11,056 nt of DNA. It comes from Synergistaceae bacterium UBA5827 (GTDB lineage Bacteria; Synergistota; Synergistia; Synergistales; 79-D21). The stretch lies in the NCBI GenBank assembly GCA_002432945.1, contig DJHE01000003.1, positions 1-11,056 on the forward strand, written 5' to 3'. This document shows positions 1 to 7,216 of the stretch, piece by piece; the stretch's first letter is position 1; each line of letters opens with the position of its first letter. The notes beneath the pieces are model-generated. The model was not told where the DNA came from. It ran no database searches and was given only the letters and a program-made list of their open reading frames with translations. Both the position numbers and the translations under genes were made by a program.

Positions 1-52
1 GCCGGGGCCTCTTCGTTATTCAGCAAAAGGTCAAACTAGGTATTAGCTAAAC

Positions 53-2482
53 TCAGGAGGTCTTCCAGTAAACAACATCCATTTTCCAGCTTCCGGAACC
101 GCCGGAACCGGTGCCTCCAGAAGCATAGTCTAGAACATTGTCGACCCGGTAAACGATGTTTCCTTCTTCGTCCAGAACCAGGAGGTTCCCCTCGGAATCG
201 ATCGTCATCGCCGCAAAGATGTTCTCCGTGTCATCGATGTAGGCATCATCAGGGAGAAAAGTATTTCCATGGTCTTTGGTGATTCCCGAGATATACCCCA
301 TATCAAGCGTGTAGAGGCGGCTCAGGTGCCCTTCAGGCGAATAGAGCGCCTCGTAGAGGATGTTGCTCACGAAAAGCGGGGATGCGGCGATGTCGTTGAA
401 GTCGTAGGCATGGGATCCTGTTCCGGTCTGCAGCTGGACCATCGCCACTCCGGTTTCCATCAGCCGTATCTTCGTGTCCCCGCCCTGGCCCTGGGCCCCC
501 TGGGTGTTCAGCTCAACCGGCGCCCTGTCAAGATCGACGATAAGCAGTCCGTAAGTGTCGTGAGGGGAAGCCCCCGGATAATTTAAAGGAGCTGTTGCGG
601 CAAGGTAGCGATGCCCCCCGATGTAGGCGATATCGAAGTCGGTGATCGGCGGAGCGGGGTATTCGTGCGATTCATTGGTATAAATCGAGAGCAGGTGCTG
701 GGGCGTATTGTCCGTGGTTGTATTTAGATTCCATTGGAAAAACGTCCCATTGGAAAGGTAGACGTAAACATCGCTTAGGACTGGTAGCCCCCCGGCTTGG
801 GGGTACGCCGAAAGGATCCGGCTTGGATACCATTCCTCGAAATTGAATCCATAGGCTGCTTCATCGGGAACGGTCATAATGCCACCGTCGCGGCTGGCAA
901 AGGTTCCGTTACGATACACCTCGCCCGTCATCGGGTTGATGTCGTACCAATGGTAATGGTTGCTCTTGTCGATGCCTACCACGAGCAGATGCCAGACCCT
1001 GTTTCCGGAGGCATCCTGTGTAAAACCGATAAGCGGCTTGGAGACGGAGTAAAAGAGGTTTTGGTAATCGGTTCCGCTGATGCTACCGCCTGTAGCATTT
1101 TCGACCACTACGCTGCTGAAGGAACTGTTCAGGCTTCTCGTGCAGGCCTGGTTTGTGACCGACCAGAGGCAAGAAGGGGCATAAGGGTCTGTCACATCGA
1201 TAGCGTAGATGCCGAACACCCTGCCTGGATCCGTCACTTCAGGAGCTCCGGAGGGGCTTATGGGGCTTTGCTCTTTCAGCCACGTTCCAGGCAGTTTGTT
1301 TTCTTGCTTTGTCCCCAAGCCTGTTGTTCCAACAAGCAACCTTTTCCAGGTGTTACTCGAATCCTGGGCGTCGTGAACGGTTATCGGGCCGTCCAATACC
1401 GTCATTCGGGAGTAATAGCCGTCGTTGTTTTTCCTAGCTTGGTGGAAGGCTGCCTGCTTGAAGGCAGGGGCAGGCATGACAGACCATACCCGTTTGGCAC
1501 CTGCGGTAGACCCTTCTGCTACATCGAATGCATAAAGCATCCCCTGGTTTGTGGGGAGAAAAAGGAACGTCTTCCCGGCCCAGGCAGCAGGTGTCGAATT
1601 CTTATCCACGTAGAAGGTCAGCCATGCGTCTTCTTCCCACATCAGCAGGGTCGGTGCATGCCCGGAATCTGCCAGTTCGAAGCCGGCATTTCCCTTTAGG
1701 AAATCATTCCATTCTCCCATGTTGAACCAGGTCTGGCTATTCGAGAAATTCTGGTTTGGGTAGCTCCCGGCATTGTTTGTCATCCAGTTTGCCGAGTAAG
1801 CCTTGAGAACGGACTTGCTTTGGAGGTATCCGGCCAAAGCGGAAGTATAGGACGTGGGAAAATCCAGAAACTGGTTTTGCGGGATCATCTTGAAAACCTG
1901 GCTAACGTAGTCAAAGTCGATATCGACTGGAGGAAAAGATGTGTCGCTAACCTTTACCATGACGCTCAAGTTAGCCTTGAAGAAGTTTTCGTTTGAAGCG
2001 AGACGTTCAAAAGTCACCCACGCGACGACGTCTCGTCCAATGCTCAGGAAGGAAGACGGTTCCCAGACGGCACTGGTTGTGCCTCGCACTGGCCATGTCG
2101 GCCAAAGGGTGATGTCGCTGATCGTGACAGGCGGAGTTGTGCTCTTGATCAGAGTAATTGTTGTCGAGACAAGCTTGTTGTTCACATAAACGGTGAAAGG
2201 ATTCACCGCCGGAGGTTGATAACCGGGACAATCGATCCTCACCGTATATTGAGTGCTCCCATCGACCACAACGGTTTCTCCTGATGCATGCGGGCCCGAT
2301 GCAACCGGGCCCACGATCGACCATGTTGCCCCCTGGGTGACTGCATCTGCGGGCAGGATTGTGATCCGTATAGATGGAGTCTGTGCTGCGTCACCCATGT
2401 TTGTGGCCACAAAAAGCACCATGGGGAAAACAAGGAAAACCACCGCTATAGCTAAAGCGCCTAACCTTTTCCTACTATTCAT
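53..2482 (-). CDS. pilY1: PilY1-like type IV pilus tip/adhesin protein with PEGA-like N-terminal domain
   Basis: PilY1-family proteins sit at the tip of type IV pili, prime pilus assembly and modulate extension/retraction, often binding calcium. The 809-residue product starts with a basic stretch and one hydrophobic segment (about 9-27) ending near an Ala-Ala site, so it is exported or N-terminally anchored. Residues about 36-113 look like a small beta-sandwich of PEGA type (PSIRITILPADA start, Cys-Pro-Gly-Tyr-Gln-Pro near 85-90). From about 300 onward come the PilY1 propeller signatures: GKTFLFLPTNQGMLYAFDV near 301-320, then DGPITVHDA, LLVGTTGLG and IYAIDVTDP. A Gly/Ser-rich stretch precedes the C-terminus. 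PilY1 proteins are usually above 1000 residues with an N-terminal von Willebrand A region; I see none here, so this is a short variant. The ATG overlaps the upstream stop as ATGA, implying translational coupling. Family confidence is high; adhesin function is inferred. Confidence 0.85.
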   Translation of the reverse strand: MNSRKRLGALAIAVVFLVFPMVLFVATNMGDAAQTPSIRITILPADAVTQGATWSIVGPVASGPHASGETVVVDGSTQYTVRIDCPGYQPPAVNPFTVYVNNKLVSTTITLIKSTTPPVTISDITLWPTWPVRGTTSAVWEPSSFLSIGRDVVAWVTFERLASNENFFKANLSVMVKVSDTSFPPVDIDFDYVSQVFKMIPQNQFLDFPTSYTSALAGYLQSKSVLKAYSANWMTNNAGSYPNQNFSNSQTWFNMGEWNDFLKGNAGFELADSGHAPTLLMWEEDAWLTFYVDKNSTPAAWAGKTFLFLPTNQGMLYAFDVAEGSTAGAKRVWSVMPAPAFKQAAFHQARKNNDGYYSRMTVLDGPITVHDAQDSSNTWKRLLVGTTGLGTKQENKLPGTWLKEQSPISPSGAPEVTDPGRVFGIYAIDVTDPYAPSCLWSVTNQACTRSLNSSFSSVVVENATGGSISGTDYQNLFYSVSKPLIGFTQDASGNRVWHLLVVGIDKSNHYHWYDINPMTGEVYRNGTFASRDGGIMTVPDEAAYGFNFEEWYPSRILSAYPQAGGLPVLSDVYVYLSNGTFFQWNLNTTTDNTPQHLLSIYTNESHEYPAPPITDFDIAYIGGHRYLAATAPLNYPGASPHDTYGLLIVDLDRAPVELNTQGAQGQGGDTKIRLMETGVAMVQLQTGTGSHAYDFNDIAASPLFVSNILYEALYSPEGHLSRLYTLDMGYISGITKDHGNTFLPDDAYIDDTENIFAAMTIDSEGNLLVLDEEGNIVYRVDNVLDYASGGTGSGGSGSWKMDVVYWKTS

Positions 2483-3063
2483 TGTGAGATCACCACCATT
2501 GCTTCAACTTGGAAATTTCTGCTTCCTTTGGAAGCAGTAGCCCTGATTACGAAACGGTGCGGGCCTCCACCCCCGCTCATCGGTATAACCCGACTTGGGT
2601 CGATGATCGCCGAAGTTCCTTCAGGGATACCGGACACTCCTGATCCTGTTCCTCCGGATTCAGGAACGATCGGTGGAAGTGTTTCTATCCTGCTGTTTCC
2701 ATTCAGATCGTAGTTGCAATCTAAAATATCAACCGTAACCGAAATACTCGAATCAACCACTGGCGGATCCATTCCATCTCCCAGGATCGCGCCTGCTTTC
2801 GTCCTTGCCCGTATCGAATCCAAGTTTGCGTTTCCATCAAACAGCAGGATGTCTGTCTCTAGTTGATCCGCATTTTCTCGCACCAACCCCATGCCCCACT
2901 GGACACCAGACTGCGCAGCATTGTAAAGCCTGTTCTGAAGGGCAACGCTATTGGATGTGAAAAAGAGATTCTGGACAACGTAGGTGGCAACGCCTACCAG
3001 CACTGAACCGACCAATACGAGAAGGAGAACAAGGGGCAGGGCCATTCCAGGTCGTTTAGCCAT
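2479..3063 (-). CDS. pilX: PilX-like minor pilin (type IV pilus assembly)
   Basis: The 194-residue product begins MAKRPGMALPLVLLLVLVG: a short basic leader, a Gly-Met-Ala-Leu junction and a long hydrophobic helix (about 8-30), as in the PilX_N family, whose members often lack the Glu at +5 of classical pilins. The conserved Asn-Ala-Ala-Gln-Ser-Gly region after the helix (YNAAQSGVQWGMG) also fits PilX. An in-frame ATG at 3081 would add six residues, but a GGAGGG ribosome-binding sequence lies inside that extension, about 11 bases before the ATG at 3061-3063, so I prefer the shorter start. That ATG overlaps the pilW stop (TAATG), and the gene's TGA overlaps the pilY1 ATG: a tightly coupled trio. 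The expected role is in the minor-pilin priming complex in the inner membrane and at the pilus tip. The C-terminal half has a Gly/Ser/Pro-rich insert and is not diagnostic. Confidence 0.8.
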   Translation of the reverse strand: MAKRPGMALPLVLLLVLVGSVLVGVATYVVQNLFFTSNSVALQNRLYNAAQSGVQWGMGLVRENADQLETDILLFDGNANLDSIRARTKAGAILGDGMDPPVVDSSISVTVDILDCNYDLNGNSRIETLPPIVPESGGTGSGVSGIPEGTSAIIDPSRVIPMSGGGGPHRFVIRATASKGSRNFQVEAMVVISQ

Positions 3064-3932
3064 TAATTTCTCACCCTCCATACCGTCCGTATGACTTTAA
3101 GCCGGTAATGCTGGTCTTCGCTGGTGATGTTGCCAAATTCATCTGACCATTCAGGGAAAAACGCAGGGCTAACGGTCTTGTCAGCCCTCCGATTTCCTCT
3201 TGCAAGGATCCATGAGGAAAGGTCTTCCCCCTGCAGCTTGAAGCGCACATCAGCGATCCCTTCTACAATGGGTTTCGCAGTTCCGAGAGTCACATCTTCC
3301 ACGAAAAAACTGCCATCTTGCACGTATGCTCTCATCGCGCGGATGTGGTAAAGCTCGCCTAATCTATACAGGTGTCCGGTTGTTCGCGGTTCAATCCGAT
3401 ACGAGGTTGAACCATGCTTTTGAAGAACCTTGGCAACAAGAGGAGAGGAAGGAAATGTCACCCAAGCCCCTGTATCTGCGGCATTGGTGTCTATTAGCAT
3501 GGAAGGAGCAACATCCAGGCTGATATCCACCGATGTTCCGGCAACTACAGATAAATCACTAGACAGGACGGCGCCGGAGGGCATCGCATAAATAACTTGT
3601 AGTGTCTTATCTACACTCGCTGTTGAAATTGAATTTCCCCAAGCGGAAATTGGGTTGCCAGAGAAGACTACGCTAACATCTCCAGAAATCCCTAATCCAG
3701 CGTTAAGGATATTTCTCTGTATAAGGGTCGTCACCATTTCTCCGCGTTGCTGAGCAGTGGTGATATCATCGCTTTGTTCAAAGTGAAGGACAATCGCATA
3801 GAAAAGACCAATCACCGATCCCATGATAATCGTAAGGATCGTGATCGAAACAAGTAGCTCCACTAGAGTAGAGCCGCATCTAAAAGAAGATAAACGTTTC
3901 TCTGAAACGCTCTTTAGGAATTGATTCGACAT
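3063..3932 (-). CDS. pilW: PilW-like minor pilin with type III prepilin leader
   Basis: A 289-residue prepilin. A 20-residue basic leader ends in Cys-Gly, followed by STLVELLVSITILTIIMG, so prepilin peptidase should cut after Gly20 and leave Ser at +1 and Glu at +5 of a hydrophobic helix (about 21-48). Ser at +1 replaces the commoner Phe but is tolerated in minor pilins. The C-terminal region (LYHIRAMRAYVQDGSFFVEDV, then a Val-Glu-Gly-Ile-Ala-Asp-Val-Arg-Phe stretch near 225) matches the usual PilW pattern, in which a beta-strand carries E-G-I-x-D-x-x-F. An AGGGG SD lies about 8 bases before the ATG. The gene is 29 bases downstream of the pilV-like gene and overlaps the pilX-like gene by one base. 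It most likely helps form the pilus-priming tip complex with PilV, PilX and PilY1. Confidence 0.83.
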   Translation of the reverse strand: MSNQFLKSVSEKRLSSFRCGSTLVELLVSITILTIIMGSVIGLFYAIVLHFEQSDDITTAQQRGEMVTTLIQRNILNAGLGISGDVSVVFSGNPISAWGNSISTASVDKTLQVIYAMPSGAVLSSDLSVVAGTSVDISLDVAPSMLIDTNAADTGAWVTFPSSPLVAKVLQKHGSTSYRIEPRTTGHLYRLGELYHIRAMRAYVQDGSFFVEDVTLGTAKPIVEGIADVRFKLQGEDLSSWILARGNRRADKTVSPAFFPEWSDEFGNITSEDQHYRLKVIRTVWRVRN

Positions 3933-3961
3933 AATGTCGACCCCTCTTCTTTATTTGCAGT

Positions 3962-4348
3962 TCATCGAGAAAAATGGCGCTTGATTTCGAGGTTCTTATT
4001 CCCCATGATCCCATCCCAGGAAATACTCAAATCAACGAACTTGTTATCAACTCCGTCCGCACTAACCACCCAAGTCAGGCTGTACAACCCAATGTCTTCA
4101 GAACCGGTTTGGATCAGGTCGAAACTGGCTTCTAATGTGTCTAATTTCCCAACTGCCAGCATGACGGCTTTCTCCCGATCCACAGTGTCGCTCATCAAAC
4201 GCGTCGACATGATCGGAACAAGGGTCAACGCGATCAGGATGATCCCAAGGATGACGAAAGCAACGATGGTTTCCACCAGTGAGAATCCCTGGTGTCTGCC
4301 GAAGCGGTTTCGATCGGTTTCCCAGTTGCTGGCGGCTGGACTCTTCAT
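3962..4348 (-). CDS. pilV: PilV-like minor pilin (type IV prepilin)
   Basis: A 128-residue protein with a textbook class III leader: a 21-residue hydrophilic, basic leader ending in His-Gln-Gly, then FSLVETIVAFVILGIILIALTLV. Prepilin peptidase would cut after Gly21 and methylate Phe; Glu26 is the +5 glutamate. The rest is short (about 85 residues) with a Tyr-Ser-Leu-Thr-Trp-Val-Val strand near 95, as in PilV-type pseudopilins. It is the first gene of the pilV-pilW-pilX-pilY1-like run, which supports PilV over FimT or a type II secretion pseudopilin (GspI), the main alternative. The SD is weak: AAGGGA lies about 13 bases before the ATG. Confidence 0.8.
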   Translation of the reverse strand: MKSPAASNWETDRNRFGRHQGFSLVETIVAFVILGIILIALTLVPIMSTRLMSDTVDREKAVMLAVGKLDTLEASFDLIQTGSEDIGLYSLTWVVSADGVDNKFVDLSISWDGIMGNKNLEIKRHFSR

Positions 4349-4402
4349 CGACTGTTCAGGTCCCTTTCGTATTCTTAATTTATATTGAAATGGCTTGGGA
4401 AT

Positions 4403-4431
4403 ATTCTAGCATCATCGCTGGCCGCTGAAAA
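4403..4431 (-). promoter_or_regulatory. Putative sigma-70 promoter of the pil gene cluster (extended -10)
   Basis: On the minus strand, TAGAAT (4403-4408) is preceded directly by TGC (4409-4411), an extended -10 element. A weak -35, TTTTCA (4426-4431), lies 17 bases upstream. Transcription would start near 4396, giving a leader of about 48 bases before the pilV-like ATG. The site lies between the 54-residue ORF and the pil genes. Read-through from the small gene's promoter is also possible, as I see no terminator between them. Confidence 0.45.
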
Positions 4432-4440
4432 TTGCATTCT

Positions 4441-4605
4441 TTATCCGAGCTTTGCCAGCACTCCCTTTAGCGTTTCTTTTCGCTCCTTCAGCATGTTCCG
4501 GTATTCTTCCTTGTCGCTGGCCGCTATCTCCGCGCGGAGGTTTGATATGGCCTCCTCCAGGAATTCCAGCAGGACTTCCTTTTCCCGCTCGGTGAATTCG
4601 GGCAT
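4441..4605 (-). CDS. Small acidic/basic amphipathic helical protein (54 residues), function unknown
   Basis: I do not recognise a family. The 54-residue product (starts MPEFTEREKEVLLEFLEE, ends ERKETLKGVLAKLG) is almost entirely charged and helical, has no Cys and no membrane segment, and looks like a helical hairpin: helix about 5-22, a break at Ala-Ser-Asp-Lys, helix about 28-52. A very good SD (GGAGGAGGT) lies about 7 bases before the ATG at 4603-4605. A TTG at 4623 is in frame, but it overlaps that SD, so I reject it. A promoter with a perfect TATAAT lies upstream. The strong translation signals make this a real gene. It could be a small regulator or protein-protein adaptor, but nothing shows which. 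Confidence 0.7.
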   Translation of the reverse strand: MPEFTEREKEVLLEFLEEAISNLRAEIAASDKEEYRNMLKERKETLKGVLAKLG

Positions 4606-4645
4606 GGCCGGCACCTCCTCCAAGAATCATTTGAATCAACTTTAT

Positions 4646-4673
4646 ATTATAATTCAACTCGTCAGTAAAGCAA
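4646..4673 (-). promoter_or_regulatory. Promoter of the 54-residue protein gene
   Basis: On the minus strand, a perfect TATAAT -10 (4646-4651) lies 16 bases downstream of a weak -35, TTGCTT (4668-4673). The predicted start is near 4639, giving a leader of about 34 bases. The AT-rich core also reads TATAAT on the plus strand (4648-4653), facing the ATPase gene, but without a convincing -35. Confidence 0.55.
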
Positions 4674-4756
4674 TGGGGTAAGAGTGGCCGCGGTGGTGCT
4701 ATGCTCTTATCATGTGACGAACGGATAAAACTTCCATGCCGGGGAGGGATGGTGTC

Positions 4757-7213
4757 TTGGAGAATTACGAGAAACTGGGAAGTTTCTACCTTGGAAGGCT
4801 GGTGGATCCCGAGAGCCGAAAATCGACGGAGTCCCTTTGCCTTTACGATTCCCGTGACCTGGTTACCCACGCGGTCTGCATCGGCATGACGGGTAGCGGG
4901 AAAACGGGTCTTTGCATCGACCTGCTGGAGGAGGCCGCCATCGACGGAATCCCTGCCCTGGTCATCGACCCGAAGGGGGACATGGGGAACCTGCTTCTCA
5001 CCTTCCCCGACCTGGCACCCGCGGATTTCCTGTCATGGGTGAACGAGGAGGAAGCGGCCCGGAAGGGCCTTTCGCGGGAAGACTTTTCGAAAAGCCAGGC
5101 CGACCTGTGGCGCAAGGGCCTGGATTCCTGGGGGCAGTCGCCCGAGCGGATCCAGAACCTGAAAAACTCGGCTGAATTTGCGATTTACACTCCCGGCAGC
5201 ACCGCCGGGCGGCCGGTTTCGATCCTGAAGTCCCTGTCCGTTCCCGGGGAGCCGGTGATGGAGGATGCAGAGGCCCTGAACGACGCCGTGGGGATGACGG
5301 TAACGAGTCTTTTGGGCCTGCTCGGGATCGAGTCGGATCCCTTCCAGGGGCGCGAGCACATCCTGCTGTCCAATCTCCTGGCTTCCGCCTGGAGGGACGG
5401 CCGCGACCTCGACCTGTCGAACCTTGTCCGGGACATCCAGTCGCCGCCGTTTACCCGGATCGGTGTGATGGACCTGGAGTCGTTCTTCCCGTCGAAGGAA
5501 CGGTTCGGCCTTGCCATGAAGGTGAACAGCCTCCTTGCGTCGCCCGGTTTTTCCCTGTGGCTGGAGGGAGAACCCCTCGACCCGGCGAGGCTGCTTTACA
5601 CCCCTGAAGGAAAACCGCGCGTGTCGATTTTCTCCATCGCCCACCTGGGTGAGAAGGAGAGGCAGTTCTTCGTTTCCATGCTGCTGAACACGGTGCTCGG
5701 CTGGGTGCGGGGCTTGCCGGGGACGACCAGTCTTCGGGCGATCCTGTACATGGACGAGATCGCGGGCTATTTCCCGCCGGTGGCGAATCCCCCGACGAAA
5801 GAGCCCTTGCTGAAGCTTTTGAAGCAGGCCCGGGCCTACGGGCTGGGGGTGGTGCTGGCGACCCAGAACCCTGTTGACCTGGATTACAAGGGGCTTGCCA
5901 ATATCGGGACGTGGTTCGTGGGGCGCCTCCAGACGGAGCGCGACAAGAGCCGGGTCCTGGAAGCTCTCCAGGGAGCCGAGGCCCACATGCCGAAGGAAGT
6001 GCTTGACGGGGTTCTTTCCTCTCTTGGAAACCGGATATTCCTCCTTCACAACGTCCATGACGAGGAACCCGTTCTCTTTGAGAGCCGTTGGGCCATGAGC
6101 TACCTGTGCGGCCCGCTGACGCGGACGCAAATCAAGGCCTTGCAGGAACCGGTGGCAGTTGCGCAGGCGGGTGCCACCGTTCCAGCTGCCCTAGGTGCGG
6201 AGGTTAATAGGCCGAGAGTTTTGCAGGCACCCGTTTTGTCCCAGGGCCGGGGCGGACGGGTTCCAGTCCTTCCACCCGACATAAGCCAGGTTTTCGTGCC
6301 TCCGGCGCGCTGGGCGGGAAGCAGTCCCTTCCTTTACCGGCCCATGCTGCTGGCTTCGGGAAACGGTTCATACGCCAATGCCCGTCTGAAGGTGGACGAG
6401 AATCTGCCGTTTGTCACCCTTTGGCCCTTTGTGGACGGTCCCGTCCCCGTGGATTGGGAGCAGGGAATCGAGCTCCCGATGGGGCACTCGGAACTGGAAA
6501 AGGCTCCTCGGGGAGAAACGGCGGATTTCGAGGATCCCCCGGCTTGCCTCTCTTCAGGCAAGGAGATGACGCGCCTCGGGCGCGAGGCGCTCAAGTGGTT
6601 TGTGCGCACCCGGCGCTATGAACTTTTCGAGAGCCCCTCGCTAAAGATGGTTTCGGCTCCCGGAGAAACCGAGGGGGATTTCAGGGTACGTCTCCAGATG
6701 GCGGCACGGGAGGCAAGGGACGCGGCCGTTGAAAAGCTGAGGGCCAAGTACGCGAAGCGGATCGAGACCCTGCAGGGCCAGATCGGCCGGGCGGAACTGG
6801 CCGTCCAGCGGGAGGAGCAGGAGGCGAAGCAGCAGAAGCTGCAGACGGCGGTCTCCTTCGGGGCGACGCTCCTGGGGGCCTTCATGGGGCGCAAGGCGAT
6901 CCAGATGGCATCCCTTGGGAGGGCGACAACCGCCGCCCGAGGCGTGGGCCGTTCGCTTAGGGCACAGGAGGACGTGGTCCTGGCGGGGCAGAAGTTGGAG
7001 GACCTGCAGGCCAAGCTGGAGGAGCTTGAGGCGGAGTTCGAGCGGGAAGTTGCGTCCCTGGAAGAAAAAAACAATCCAGCGACGGAGGTCCTGGGAACGG
7101 TGACGATCCGGCCCTCGGCCACGGGCACGGTGCTTCACCTCGTGGCCCTTGCGTGGGTTCCCTTCCTGGAAGGGGAGGGGGGGGTACTGAAACCGGCGTG
7201 GGGGGATTTTTAG
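4757..7213 (+). CDS. HerA/FtsK-superfamily P-loop ATPase (DUF87-type) with C-terminal coiled coil
   Basis: A large soluble ATPase of the HerA-like DNA translocase group, expected to be a hexameric motor on double-stranded DNA. Counting from the TTG start, Walker A is GMTGSGKT (43-50), followed by LVIDPKGDMGNLL. Walker B is ILYMDEI (329-335). A Lys-Gln-Ala-Arg-Ala-Tyr-Gly stretch leads to ATQNP (368-372, sensor-like), then NIGTWFVGRLQTERDK with a probable arginine finger. Residues about 638-698 and 735-772 are strongly charged coiled coil, separated by a Gly/Ala-rich small-residue stretch; a short beta-rich tail closes the protein. Start choice: TTG at 4757 has a GGGGAGGG SD 8-9 bases upstream, whereas the ATG at 4736 (seven more residues) has none; ATG remains possible. 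No NurA nuclease or other partner adjoins. The role is unknown; DNA repair or defence are family-based possibilities. Confidence 0.85.
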   Translation: MENYEKLGSFYLGRLVDPESRKSTESLCLYDSRDLVTHAVCIGMTGSGKTGLCIDLLEEAAIDGIPALVIDPKGDMGNLLLTFPDLAPADFLSWVNEEEAARKGLSREDFSKSQADLWRKGLDSWGQSPERIQNLKNSAEFAIYTPGSTAGRPVSILKSLSVPGEPVMEDAEALNDAVGMTVTSLLGLLGIESDPFQGREHILLSNLLASAWRDGRDLDLSNLVRDIQSPPFTRIGVMDLESFFPSKERFGLAMKVNSLLASPGFSLWLEGEPLDPARLLYTPEGKPRVSIFSIAHLGEKERQFFVSMLLNTVLGWVRGLPGTTSLRAILYMDEIAGYFPPVANPPTKEPLLKLLKQARAYGLGVVLATQNPVDLDYKGLANIGTWFVGRLQTERDKSRVLEALQGAEAHMPKEVLDGVLSSLGNRIFLLHNVHDEEPVLFESRWAMSYLCGPLTRTQIKALQEPVAVAQAGATVPAALGAEVNRPRVLQAPVLSQGRGGRVPVLPPDISQVFVPPARWAGSSPFLYRPMLLASGNGSYANARLKVDENLPFVTLWPFVDGPVPVDWEQGIELPMGHSELEKAPRGETADFEDPPACLSSGKEMTRLGREALKWFVRTRRYELFESPSLKMVSAPGETEGDFRVRLQMAAREARDAAVEKLRAKYAKRIETLQGQIGRAELAVQREEQEAKQQKLQTAVSFGATLLGAFMGRKAIQMASLGRATTAARGVGRSLRAQEDVVLAGQKLEDLQAKLEELEAEFEREVASLEEKNNPATEVLGTVTIRPSATGTVLHLVALAWVPFLEGEGGVLKPAWGDF

Positions 7214-7216
7214 CCC

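Noticed and set aside
1..52. Possible terminator or further gene after pilY1
   Set aside because: Only 52 bases remain; a GC-rich stretch at the very edge could be half of a hairpin, but the other half is outside the window.
797..1699. Plus-strand open frame of 300 codons
   Set aside because: It is antisense to the pilY1-like gene, whose domain signatures are clear. The translation is rich in Cys/Arg/His, has no recognisable motif, and no SD was found.
3064..3081. Upstream ATG for the pilX-like gene
   Set aside because: The six extra residues contain the GGAGGG SD of the downstream ATG, and the shorter form starts with the expected basic PilX leader.
5033..6130. Minus-strand open frame of 365 codons
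   Set aside because: Antisense to the ATPase in GC-rich DNA. The product is an Arg/Pro/Gln/His-rich low-complexity sequence typical of shadow frames.
7160..7174. Inverted repeat CCCTTCC/GGAAGGG as terminator of the ATPase gene
   Set aside because: It lies inside the coding region, has a one-base loop and is followed by G-rich sequence, not a U-tract.
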